From the NCBI GenBank assembly GCA_041687095.1, contig JAWLCQ010000147.1:1-12875 (forward strand): a stretch of DNA of 12,875 nt, written 5' to 3'. Shown here one piece after another: positions 6,184-12,776 of this stretch. Position 1 is the stretch's first letter. Each line of letters begins with the position of its first letter. The notes under the pieces were generated by a model. It made no database searches, had not been told where the DNA came from, and worked only from the letters and a program-made list of their open reading frames with translations. This DNA is from JAWLCQ01 sp041687095 (GTDB taxonomy: Bacteria; Planctomycetota; Phycisphaerae; SM23-33). Both the position numbers and the translations under genes were made by a program.

Positions 6184-6374
6184 ATTGCGGATTGCGGATT
6201 GCGGATTGCGGATTGTGGATTGCGGATTCCTGCTGGGCAAGCGCCTGCTCGGGATCGGATCCGTCTCAGCCCAATCACGAGAAGAAGGGCAGGGCCGCAA
6301 GCGAATGCCGGACCTCGCGACAACCCATCCGCCAAAGGCGGACAATCCTCAATCCGCAATCCTCAATCCGCAAT
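6184..6374. repeat. Inverted arrays of ATTGCGG heptamers between archease and rtcB
   Basis: Six 7-bp units (ATTGCGG, one ATTGTGG) run from 6184 to 6225; four opposite-strand units (CCTCAAT and CCGCAAT alternating) run from 6347 to 6374. A small hairpin TCCGCC-aaa-GGCGGA (6328-6342) adjoins the second array. The ~120-bp centre has no gene. In the transcript the arrays could pair over roughly 28-40 bases. Arrays of this kind recur between genes in many unrelated environmental bacteria, often translated spuriously as NPQSAIR-type peptides. Confidence 0.8.
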
Positions 6375-6389
6375 CTCCTTCGTCTGGGC

Positions 6390-6812
6390 CTACACGTCGA
6401 TGATGACCCTGGCCTCCCACTGTCCCGCGTCGTTGCGCGCGACGTGAAGCTGGTGGTACGTGATCGCCTTGACCTCGGACCCGTACTCGTGCCTCGCGGG
6501 GTCGTAGGGTTCCCCGTGGAGCGTGGCGGTGGCGGAGTGCTCGTCGGCGGCGGTGACCTGGGTGCGGGCGACGGCGAAGCGGTCGGTCTGGATGGCGAGC
6601 AGGACGTCGTGGAGGAAATCGACGGTGAGGGCTTCGACGTCCTCGGCGGCGACGGCGAGGGGGTGGGCCTGGCGTTCGCGGACGCCTGCGCGGGTGCAGA
6701 TGAAGTCGGCGAGGGTGTCGGCGAGGGCTTCGAGGAGTTCGGGGAGGGAGTCGGCGCGGGCGGCGAGCCCGACGTCGGCGGTGTGCTCGAAGGTTTCGCC
6801 GTGCTTGGCCAT
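6390..6812 (-). CDS. Archease, activator of RtcB
   Basis: 140-residue archease. The protein stimulates RtcB by promoting its guanylylation and multiple turnover. Family landmarks are FEHTADVGLAARADSLPELL (8-27, with D13), VEALTVDFLHDVLLA (59-73, with D65), GSEVKAITYHQLHV (111-124) and the C-terminal ARVIIDV with D139, which together form the metal site. ATG 6812 has CAGGAG seven bases upstream; upstream in-frame sequence is an intergenic shadow. It is the first gene of an archease-rtcB unit, and the 225-bp repeat island between the two is unusual, since these genes are normally close together. Confidence 0.96.
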   Translation of the reverse strand: MAKHGETFEHTADVGLAARADSLPELLEALADTLADFICTRAGVRERQAHPLAVAAEDVEALTVDFLHDVLLAIQTDRFAVARTQVTAADEHSATATLHGEPYDPARHEYGSEVKAITYHQLHVARNDAGQWEARVIIDV

Positions 6813-6841
6813 GCGGAACTCCTGCGGGTCTCCCCAGCATG

Positions 6842-6870
6842 ATCCTACGCGCCGCAAGGGCAGTGTGCAA
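6842..6870 (-). promoter_or_regulatory. Candidate promoter for archease-rtcB
   Basis: On the minus strand TTGCAC (6870-6865) and TAGGAT (6847-6842) are 17 bases apart, ending 29 bases before the archease start codon. The MITE boundary lies 35 bp further upstream, so this core promoter survived the insertion. Confidence 0.42.
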
Positions 6871-6905
6871 CTCCGCGGGCGTCCGCGGGGGCCTCTCCCC
6901 CGGCG

Positions 6906-7241
6906 CTGTCTCTCTATCACATCTTTCTCGTCCGCTCCCGCCCACGCCAGGCTCGCCCGAAGCGTTCCCGCCCCCTCCCGGGCTTGTCCCGGGGGAGCGA
7001 GGGTCGGGACAGCTACCCGCTCCTCCGGGCCCGCTCGGTCCGCCGTAGCTGACCCGACCTTCGCTCCACCCGGACGAGCCGGGCGGGGGCGAAAAGAAGA
7101 AACAGCCAGAGGGGGACGGTGCCGTTGTAGCTGGCCCGACCTTCGCTCCACCGGGACAAGCCCGGCGGGGGCGGGAGACGCGCCGGCGGGGCGTGTGGAT
7201 CCTCCAGGTCCAGAAGCGCCGAAATGTGATAAAGAGACAGC
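6906..7241. mobile_element. 336-bp IS4/IS50-like MITE with 14-bp duplication
   Basis: The left end starts CTGTCTCTCTATCACATCT and the right end, read inward, CTGTCTCTTTATCACATTT, 17 of 19 identical. Each matches 16 of 19 positions of the IS50 inner end as I recall it (CTGTCTCTTGATCAGATCT), so an IS4-superfamily transposase probably moved it. The flanks repeat exactly: CCTCTCCCCCGGCG at 6892-6905 and 7242-7255, a 14-bp duplication, slightly long for this family. There is no transposase gene inside; the interior is made of 47-bp palindromic repeats. It lies between the divergent archease and HU genes. Confidence 0.8.
6969..7173. repeat. Three ~47-bp repeat units inside the MITE
   Basis: Units are at 6969-7016 (inverted), 7045-7091 and 7127-7173 (direct). 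Each reads GTAGCTG, then CCCGACC, TCGCTCC and ends GGGGGCG. The central palindrome is CCCGG-acgag-CCGGG in the second unit and CCGGG-acaag-CCCGG in the first and third, a compensatory change. A partial relative occurs at 12685-12706. Confidence 0.7.
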
Positions 7242-7629
7242 CTCTCCCCCGGCGGGGGCATTCCCCTGGCGCTCCCTTCGCGGGGCCCTTCGACGGGCGC
7301 AGGGCCAGGGGCCCGCCGCGACCGATCGCCCCAGGAGATCGCGTTTTTGGGGGGTTTTGGGGGTGGCGTGGGGGCGAACCGCCAGGTGCGGTAGGGCGAA
7401 TCGCCGCATCAGACGCGGGCGAAACGCACCTGAGGGTCCAGATTTCTTGGGAAATCCGAATTTTGCCGCTTGACGGCGGCCGGGGCGGCGATGAACATGG
7501 CGTTCGCATTCAGGTGCGGTTCGACGGCGCGAGGCGATGGGGAAGCAAGGATGTCCCGTCGCCAAGGTCGCACCCGCCGACCGTAGGATCGCAAGACGTG
7601 TCCGTGCACACATCAGAAGGAGCGTATCG
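7242..7629. other. Gene-free leader region upstream of the HU gene
   Basis: No credible gene. It contains a G-rich strand (7349-7374: runs of 6, 5, 2 and 5 G), an 8-bp inverted pair CAGGTGCG/CGCACCTG (about 7383-7390 and 7424-7431) with another CAGGTGCGGT near 7511, and a perfect palindrome GATTTC-ttgg-GAAATC (7441-7456). TTGACG at 7470-7475 could be a -35 but no good -10 follows. Confidence 0.4.
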
Positions 7630-7923
7630 ATGGCAGCGGCAAAGAAGGCGATGACGAAGACGCAGATCATGAAGACCCTGTCCGAGAAGACGGAGGTCCC
7701 GAAGAAGGATGTCCAGAAGGTCATGGACGCGCTGCAGGAGCTGGCCTACAAGGAAGCGAAGAACGGCTTCACCGTGCCGGGCATCGGCAAGCTGGTGCTG
7801 ATGAAGCGCAAGGCCCGCACCGGGCGCAACCCCCAGACCGGCGAGACGATCAAGATCCCGGCCAAGAAGGTCGTCAAGTTCCGCGTCGCCAAGGCCGCCA
7901 AGGACGCGATCCTCGGGGCGTAA
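7630..7923 (+). CDS. HU/IHF-family DNA-binding protein
   Basis: 97-residue nucleoid protein of the HU family, which binds and bends DNA as a dimer. After a lysine-rich N-terminus (MAAAKKAMTKTQIMKTLSEK) come the dimerisation helices, VPGIGKLVLMKRKARTGRNP with the HU signature GRNPQTGETIKIPAKK (65-80) and P68 at the arm tip, which intercalates in DNA. Length is normal. ATG 7630 has AGAAGGAG seven bases upstream; an upstream ATG at 7537 has no comparable site and only adds intergenic-looking sequence. It is monocistronic, ending in a strong terminator 23 bases after the stop. Confidence 0.96.
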   Translation: MAAAKKAMTKTQIMKTLSEKTEVPKKDVQKVMDALQELAYKEAKNGFTVPGIGKLVLMKRKARTGRNPQTGETIKIPAKKVVKFRVAKAAKDAILGA

Positions 7924-7946
7924 GCGCGCAGGCGAATCTCGAAGTT

Positions 7947-7987
7947 CGGCGGGCCGGTCCGGTGACGGATCGGCCCGCCGTTTTTTT
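7947..7987 (+). terminator. Intrinsic terminator of the HU gene
   Basis: CGGCGGGCC (7947-7955) pairs perfectly with GGCCCGCCG (7972-7980), enclosing a further imperfect GGTCCG/CGGATC stem with a GTGA loop, and is followed by seven T (7981-7987). Confidence 0.93.
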
Positions 7988-8103
7988 GCGCAAGGGGGCG
8001 GGGCTCCTCGTGGCCCTGCACCTCTGGGACCTCGCGGCACCGGTCCCCATGGGGGCCACGCGGGGGGCGGCTCTGAAACCACTCGCCGGCGGTGAGAGGC
8101 CAC

Positions 8104-8109
8104 TACAAT
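8104..8109 (+). promoter_or_regulatory. Possible -10 box for the CPBP cassette
   Basis: TACAAT, 5 of 6 to consensus, lies 30 bases before the GTG start. No good -35 is visible at the right distance. Confidence 0.28.
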
Positions 8110-8139
8110 GCGGAGGGGCAGTAGTACATTGGAGTATCC

Positions 8140-8952
8140 GTGAGCACCATCCAGGGCGAATTCTTCTCCGAGCTTCCTCCGCCGCGATGCGCGTACTGCA
8201 ACGCGCCCCTGGTCTCGGGCTATTACTTCTGCGTCGCCTGTGCCACCCCCCACAGCCGCCCCGACTCCGTCCTCCCCGCCGTCCACGCCGCCCGCCTCAC
8301 CGACGCGCAGCTCATCCGGCGCAAGGTCCCGCAGGTCTGGACGGTCTTCTGGACGTTCCTGGGCGTGGTCCTGCTCGGGGGGGCGCTGTCGACCCTCCTC
8401 GCCTGGTCGGGGCGGCCCGACGTGGGCATGCTCCTGGGAACGGTGGCGCTGCTGACGACGACGGCCGTCTTCTCCGTGCGGTACTGGCGGTCCCTGGCGG
8501 TGCAGTTGCGGCGGTTCGGATTCCTGCACTGGGCGGCGTGGATCGGCCTGCTGCTGCTGGCCCCGCTGCTGGGGGCGAACTGGCTGTACCACGTGTGGCT
8601 GCTGGAGCGCCTGGGGATCCCCAGCCCCGGGTTCGACGCCCTGCGCGACTCGGGCCTCATCAGCCGAGCGGGGCTCATCGTGCTGATCTGCGTGTTCCCG
8701 GCCGTGCTGGAGGAGATCGCCTTCCGCGGGCTGGTGCAGCACTGGTTGCTGGCGGCGATTCCGCCCCTGCGGGCGGTGGCGTTGGCGTCGGCGTTGTTCA
8801 TGCTTCTACACTTCTCGTTGTACAGCGCGCCGTACCTGTTCGCGGCCGGGATGCTCATGGGATGGACCCGCTGGAAGACGGGGAGCCTGTACCCGTCGAT
8901 GGTGATCCACTTCCTGCACAACCTGGCGGTGGTGGAACTGTTCGGGGCGTGA
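8140..8952 (+). CDS. CPBP-family intramembrane protease with zinc-ribbon N-terminus
   Basis: 270-residue polytopic membrane protein of the CPBP (CAAX protease and bacteriocin-processing) family. A zinc-ribbon-like head holds two CxxC pairs (C17/C20 and C31/C34, CAYC...CVAC). About seven hydrophobic segments follow from residue 66. Catalytic motifs are present: EEIAFRG (191-197, EExxxR), H224 in FMLLHFS and HFLHN (257-261). Family members cleave prenylated or membrane peptides, or act in bacteriocin self-immunity; the substrate here is unknown. Start is GTG 8140 with GGAG five bases upstream. It leads a likely three-gene run, 86 bases ahead of the GYF_2 gene. Confidence 0.93.
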   Translation: MSTIQGEFFSELPPPRCAYCNAPLVSGYYFCVACATPHSRPDSVLPAVHAARLTDAQLIRRKVPQVWTVFWTFLGVVLLGGALSTLLAWSGRPDVGMLLGTVALLTTTAVFSVRYWRSLAVQLRRFGFLHWAAWIGLLLLAPLLGANWLYHVWLLERLGIPSPGFDALRDSGLISRAGLIVLICVFPAVLEEIAFRGLVQHWLLAAIPPLRAVALASALFMLLHFSLYSAPYLFAAGMLMGWTRWKTGSLYPSMVIHFLHNLAVVELFGA

Positions 8953-9038
8953 GCGTTGCCCGGACCGGGGGCGTGGGGCCCGAGGGCGCCGGGTGGTCAC
9001 CGCCCCGCAAGCGGGCGCAAGAGAACGGCGGAAGGACT

Positions 9039-9728
9039 ATGAACGAGGCAGGACTGTTGATCCAACTCATCATCATGGTGATCTGCGGGATCGCGGCGGC
9101 GGCGATCGCGGCCGGGAAGGGCCGCAACGCCGTGGGCTGGTTCTTCGGGGGGTTGCTGCTGGGGCTGATCGGCGTGATCGTCGTCGCGTGCCTGTCCAAC
9201 CTCAAGGAGGAGCGGGAGTACCGGCGGCAGTCCGAGAGCGAGCGCCGCCGCCTCCGCGAGCAGTTGCGGCAGGAGCGGATGAAGAACGAGGCGTACCGGC
9301 GGTACTCGACGGAGCGGCTGGACGTGCACGACCACGTGCTGGGCGTCGATACCCGCACCCGCCTGGAGCTTCCGCAGGGCGACGGGGCGGCGGGGCTGCA
9401 TACGCTGCAGTCCGCCCACCCCGCTCCCGAGCCCGCCTCCGCCGCCCCGCCCCCCGCCTCCGCCCCGCGATCCTACGCCGCCCCGGAGGAGGCGCTGGAG
9501 GAACTGGTGCAGCGAACCACCTCCGCCCTGCCCCCCCAGGCCCCGCTGCCCCGGTGGTACTACGAGGAGCGCGGGGAGGCCCGCGGGCCCGTCAGTGACA
9601 CCGAGATGAACCGCCTCGTCCAGGACGGCCGCGTCCGCCCGAATACCCTCATCTGGTCGGAGGACCTGGGCGACTGGACGCCGCTGTCGCGCGTGCAGGG
9701 CTTCGGATTGCCCGGGGTGAGCGGATGA
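9039..9728 (+). CDS. Membrane-anchored coiled-coil protein with C-terminal GYF_2 domain
   Basis: 229 residues. Two membrane helices (about 5-25 and 31-53), the second preceded by AAGKGRNAVGWFFGG, a common small membrane module. A charged coiled coil follows (55-95, rich in E/R), then a proline/alanine-rich linker (125-170) and a GYF_2 (DUF4339-like) domain at 173-218: WYYEERGEARGPVSDTEMNR and PNTLIWSEDLGDWTPLSRV. GYF_2 domains are thought to bind peptide segments, so this may be an adaptor at the membrane. ATG 9039 has GGAAGG four bases upstream; the longer open frame before it is a shadow of the protease gene. Its stop overlaps the next start (ATGA). Confidence 0.88.
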   Translation: MNEAGLLIQLIIMVICGIAAAAIAAGKGRNAVGWFFGGLLLGLIGVIVVACLSNLKEEREYRRQSESERRRLREQLRQERMKNEAYRRYSTERLDVHDHVLGVDTRTRLELPQGDGAAGLHTLQSAHPAPEPASAAPPPASAPRSYAAPEEALEELVQRTTSALPPQAPLPRWYYEERGEARGPVSDTEMNRLVQDGRVRPNTLIWSEDLGDWTPLSRVQGFGLPGVSG

Positions 9729-10636
9729 CCACGCGGGTGGAGGGCACGCTGGTTCTCGATGGCCTGATCGAGGGCGCCGTGCCCCGCACCGACGACGGGG
9801 AGGCGCTGCTGCGGAAGTGGGTGCAGTTCGCGGCGGCCTCCCACCTGCACTTCTCCGTCGAGTTCGAGGGCCCGTCGTTCAGCATCCTGCCCGACGACCG
9901 CCCGATCCCCGTGGAGCGCATCGGGGGGGATCCGGCGCGGCGGATCCGCGAGACGCTGCAGGAGCTGCTGAAGATCTTCCCGGCCGGGCCGCCGCGGGGG
10001 GCGGTGTTCTCCACGCTGCACAGCACGGAGTACCGCCCGCACCTGGAGGTGCAGACGCTGTACGTGATCCAGCCCGACGGGACCGTCGACGCCCGCCAGC
10101 GCACCGCCACCGCCCGCACCGTCCCCCCGCCCCGCCCGCTGAGCCTGCGGCAGCGGCTGGCCATGGTGGCCGTCGGGCTCGTCCTCGCCGCGGCCCTTTT
10201 GGGGCTGTCCGCCCTGTTCGTGGATTACGGGGCCCTGCTGCGGGGGATCGACGAGGGCCTCCACCCCTTCGACGCCGACGGGACCACCGTGGAGAACGGG
10301 CCGTTCACGGCGTACTTCACCGTGGATCGCGTCCGCCCGGTCGGTGGGGGACGGGCCGCCCTCCTGACCCTCCGCCGCACGCCCGCCTTCCCGACCTGCC
10401 CGGAGACGATCGATGACCTGCTGCGGGCGGGGCGGCAGTCGGAGTCGCCCCGCGACCTCCTCGCCGCCGAGGCCCTCGCGCAGGGCTACGTCCGCGTCGA
10501 GCTGTTCGGGGCCCACGGGCAGTTCGTGGGCTTCTCCCTCCACCGCATCGCCGCCCTCCGCACCGACGAGACCGTCGAACTCCTCGTCCCCCTCCCCTCC
10601 GACCGCCGCGTCACCCGGATCGTGCTGACGTACTGA
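9725..10636 (+). CDS. Single-pass membrane protein of unknown function
   Basis: 303 residues, not recognised. Layout: a ~130-residue N-terminal domain with alternating strands (VEGTLVLDGLIEG; FSVEFEGPSFSILPDD; ARRIRETLQELLKIFP; PHLEVQTLYVIQPDGTVDAR), a proline-rich stretch, one helix at about 145-166 (LAMVAVGLVLAAALLGLSAL) and a ~135-residue C-terminal domain with TAYFTVDRVRPVGG, ALLTLRRTPAFPTCPETIDDLL and RVELFGAHGQFVGFSLHRI. No catalytic motif is seen. By the positive-inside rule the N-domain is cytoplasmic and the C-domain external. Its ATG overlaps the GYF_2 stop by 4 bases, implying coupled translation. Confidence 0.85.
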   Translation: MTTRVEGTLVLDGLIEGAVPRTDDGEALLRKWVQFAAASHLHFSVEFEGPSFSILPDDRPIPVERIGGDPARRIRETLQELLKIFPAGPPRGAVFSTLHSTEYRPHLEVQTLYVIQPDGTVDARQRTATARTVPPPRPLSLRQRLAMVAVGLVLAAALLGLSALFVDYGALLRGIDEGLHPFDADGTTVENGPFTAYFTVDRVRPVGGGRAALLTLRRTPAFPTCPETIDDLLRAGRQSESPRDLLAAEALAQGYVRVELFGAHGQFVGFSLHRIAALRTDETVELLVPLPSDRRVTRIVLTY

Positions 10637-10653
10637 CGGTCCCGGCGGCCCTT

Positions 10654-10846
10654 GTGGAGTGCGGCGGTTCACCGCCGCTTTTCCTCCCGCCCCCGTCCCC
10701 CCAGGCCGTCGCCTTCACCGAACCGTCCTCGCCCGCCAGAGCCCCGCGCGCAGGTGCCACAGGGCAGTGGGAGGCGACTGGGCGAAGGTGTCCGGGGTGG
10801 CGATTGGGCGTCCCGTGGAAAGCGGCGGTGAACCGCCGCACTCCAC
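10654..10846. repeat. 193-bp element with perfect 28-bp inverted ends
   Basis: The ends 10654-10681 and 10819-10846 are exact inverted copies of 28 bp that begin GTGGAGTGCGGCGG and end CCGCCGCTTT. Each end is itself a palindrome (GCGGCGG-TTCA-CCGCCGC). The centre does not code. No target duplication is visible. The sequence resembles a palindrome I have seen repeatedly in planctomycete genomes, where it yields spurious ECGGSPPL peptides. Confidence 0.75.
10661..10682 (+). terminator. Possible terminator of the CPBP cassette
   Basis: The left repeat end forms a 7-bp GC stem with a TTCA loop followed by four T, 25 bases after the stop of the third gene. A borrowed repeat may thus serve as the terminator. 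Confidence 0.5.
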
Positions 10847-11099
10847 ACGAGGCCCCAGGCAAGTGAGCGACCCGGGTGCCGTGGGTTGCGGAGCCCAGCC
10901 GAGCCACCACGCCCCATCGACATCGCCCGCGAATTCCCGGGGATGGGTATCGCTCCCGCTGGATGGGCCGGTCGGGGTTTGTCCGCCCGGGGAATCGGGA
11001 GCGGGCAGGACGCGACGGCGGCGTGGACGCATCTAGAATCCTCCATGCGGCTGGCCGCACGAGTCCCGGACCCCGTCACGCACCAAGGAGCACGTCACC
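10847..11099. other. Repeat-containing gap upstream of the dehydrogenase
   Basis: Holds the second copy of the dispersed 53-bp repeat at 10899-10951 (43 of 53 identical to 1-53), preceded by GGTTGCGGAGCCCAGCCGAG. Arms GCTCCCG and CGGGAGC lie beyond it (about 10953-10959 and 10996-11002). TAGAAT at 11034-11039 is a possible -10 box for the dehydrogenase, without a clear -35. No gene is supported. Confidence 0.5.
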
Positions 11100-12332
11100 A
11101 TGAAAGCCGTCGTTTTTCACGACATCGGCGACATCCGCCTCGACGACGTTCCCGAGCCCCAGATCCAGCAGGACACCGACGCCATCGTCCGCATCACCGC
11201 CAGCGCCATCTGCGGGACGGACCTGCACATGATCCGCGGAACGATGGGCCCGATGGAACCGGGCACGATCCTGGGCCACGAGGCGGTGGGGATCGTCGAG
11301 AAGCTCGGGCGCAACGTCCGCAACCTGCAGGAGGGCGACCGCGTGGTCGTGCTGTCCACCATCGCCTGCGGGTACTGCGCGTACTGCCGCTACGGCTACT
11401 ACGCGCAGTGCGACAACGCCAACCCCAACGGCCCCCGGGCGGGGACGTGCTTCTTCGGGGGGCCCAAGGCCAGCGGGCCCATCCAGGGCCTCCAGGCCGA
11501 GAAGGCCCGCGTGCCCTTCGCCAACGTCGGGGCCATCAAGCTCCCCGACGAGATCGGCGACGACGACGCCATCCTCCTGTCGGACATCTTTCCGACCGGG
11601 TACTTCGGGGCCGACCTCGCCGACGTCCACGAGGGGCGGACGGTGGTGGTGTTCGGCTGCGGGCCCGTGGGGCTCTTCGCCATCCTCAGCGCCGAGCTCA
11701 TGGGGGCCGGCCGCGTCTTCGCCGTGGACCGCATCCCGGCGCGGCTGGACCTGGCGCGGCACCTGGGGGCGGAGGCCATCCACTTCGAGCAGGACGACCC
11801 CGTGGGGGCGATCCTCGACATGACGGGCGGGGTCGGCGTGGACCGCGCCATCGATGCCGTCGGCGTGGACGCCGAACCCGCCGAGTCGGGCCCCGCGGCC
11901 GAGAGCGACGCGGAGGAGAAGCAGTTCGAGTCCCAACGCCGCCGCGTCGCCCCCGAGCAGCACCCCGAGGGCGAGCTGTGGCAGCCCGGGCGCGCCCCGT
12001 CCCAGGCCCTGCAGTGGGCCATCGCCTCCCTCGCCAAGGCCGGCACGCTGGCGGTGATCGGGGTGTACCCGCAGACGGTGAACTTCTTCCCCTTCGGGGA
12101 GGCGATGCAGAAGAACATCCGCATCCACTCGGGCAACTGCAACCACCGCAAGTACGCCCCGGCCCTGATCGACCTCGTCGTCAGCGGCGCCGTCCAGCCC
12201 CAGGCCGTCCTCAGCAACATCGAACCCATGCACGACGCCATCGCTGCCTACAAGCACTTCGACCAGCGGGAGGATGGCTGGGTCAAGGTCGAACTCATGC
12301 CCGGGGTGAAGGGCAAACGCGAAGCGGCGTGA
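11100..12332 (+). CDS. Zinc-dependent alcohol dehydrogenase (formaldehyde dehydrogenase-like)
   Basis: 410-residue medium-chain dehydrogenase, NAD-dependent oxidation of an alcohol or hydroxymethyl adduct, cytoplasmic. Catalytic zinc ligands: C38 in AICGTDLH, H60 in GHEAVG and D162 in LLSDIFPTGYF. Structural zinc: C90, C93, C96 and C104 (CGYCAYCRYGYYAQC). The Rossmann motif GCGPVG is at 186-191, and D210 (VFAVD) favours NAD over NADP. Residues 256-300 form an acidic, low-complexity insert seen in glutathione-independent formaldehyde dehydrogenase-like members, which are longer than classical ADHs. ATG 11100 has AAGGAG nine bases upstream. It stands alone between repeats. The exact substrate cannot be told. 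Confidence 0.93.
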   Translation: MKAVVFHDIGDIRLDDVPEPQIQQDTDAIVRITASAICGTDLHMIRGTMGPMEPGTILGHEAVGIVEKLGRNVRNLQEGDRVVVLSTIACGYCAYCRYGYYAQCDNANPNGPRAGTCFFGGPKASGPIQGLQAEKARVPFANVGAIKLPDEIGDDDAILLSDIFPTGYFGADLADVHEGRTVVVFGCGPVGLFAILSAELMGAGRVFAVDRIPARLDLARHLGAEAIHFEQDDPVGAILDMTGGVGVDRAIDAVGVDAEPAESGPAAESDAEEKQFESQRRRVAPEQHPEGELWQPGRAPSQALQWAIASLAKAGTLAVIGVYPQTVNFFPFGEAMQKNIRIHSGNCNHRKYAPALIDLVVSGAVQPQAVLSNIEPMHDAIAAYKHFDQREDGWVKVELMPGVKGKREAA

Positions 12333-12355
12333 GGCGCCAGGGCCATCGCATCTCC

Positions 12356-12394
12356 GTAACCGTTCACGCCCTTCCAGACAGCAGGAAGGGCGTG
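12356..12394. repeat. GTAACCGTTCACG element end with TGCTGTCT-loop hairpin
   Basis: GTAACCGTTCACG (12356-12368) is identical to the ends of the 515-709 element and runs into a perfect 11-bp stem (12365-12375 with 12384-12394) whose loop on the minus strand is TGCTGTCT. It starts 23 bases after the dehydrogenase stop and could act as a terminator, though no T-run follows. No matching inverted end is seen downstream, so it may be a decayed or solo IS66-like end. Confidence 0.68.
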
Positions 12395-12535
12395 AAGATA
12401 GGACCCTGTCGTCGCCCAGGCGGATATCCTGTTCCCACTCCCCACCGGCCCGGGGCCGAATGGCATGAACGAATGCCACGCGTCCCGCCGCTGCAGGGCG
12501 GTAACTCCCAAGCCCCCAAAGGGGGCGTCGGACAG
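12395..12535. other. Gene-free stretch after the dehydrogenase
   Basis: Contains a GGCAT/ATGCC hairpin (about 12462-12477) and GCCCCCAAAGGGGGC (about 12512-12526). It reads like a planctomycete-type dispersed intergenic repeat rather than a gene; no frame shows protein-like composition. Confidence 0.4.
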
Positions 12536-12614
12536 TAGCCGGGGATGGAGCGCAGCGGAACCCCCGGAGGGCTTCGCTACGCTACGCCGCGACAAGGCGC
12601 TGCGCCCCCGGCTA
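12536..12614. repeat. Extended imperfect palindrome
   Basis: TAGCCGGGG (12536-12544) pairs with CCCCGGCTA (12606-12614), and after a 5-base bulge GCGCAGCG (12550-12557) pairs with CGCTGCGC (12598-12605). A competing hairpin CCGGGG/CCCCCGG exists in the left half. This resembles a widely dispersed palindrome in environmental bacterial genomes; it does not code. Confidence 0.6.
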
Positions 12615-12684
12615 TTCTCCCCCGCCCCGTCGGGGCGGAAGAGGCCCTGCCGGGATCGGCGGGAACGAGTGTCTTGGTGCCATT

Positions 12685-12706
12685 CGGGGCAAGCCCGGCG
12701 GGGGCG
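12685..12706. repeat. Fragment of the MITE-internal repeat
   Basis: GCAAGCCCGGCGGGGGCG here matches the end of the third MITE unit (7156-7173) except for one base. It lacks the GTAGCTG half and the MITE ends, so the unit also exists on its own. Confidence 0.5.
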
Positions 12707-12776
12707 TGACGAAAGATGCGTGGATGCCCCTGCGCAAAGGGGACGGCCCTCGATTGCCGCGCCATCTCCGGATCCC

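Noticed and set aside
6165..6359. 65-residue N-terminal extension of RtcB
   Set aside because: It translates the heptamer repeats (NPQSAIR-type peptides); ATG 6164 has AAGGAG and the family N-terminus.
6184..6374. CRISPR array
   Set aside because: Units are 7 bp with no spacers and occur as inverted arrays.
6813..7724. N-terminal extension of archease through the MITE
   Set aside because: The extra sequence is the mobile element read as protein; ATG 6812 has a good ribosome site and matches the family start.
7962..9038. Long plus-strand frame leading into the GYF_2 protein
   Set aside because: It runs out of frame through the CPBP protease gene; a good ribosome site supports ATG 9039 instead.
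11355..11500. Adenine-poor cysteine-rich segment as a separate small gene
   Set aside because: It is the structural-zinc loop of the alcohol dehydrogenase, in frame with the whole protein.
10886..12538. 550-residue plus-strand frame overlapping the dehydrogenase
   Set aside because: Arginine/glycine/proline-rich shadow in another frame of the same strand.
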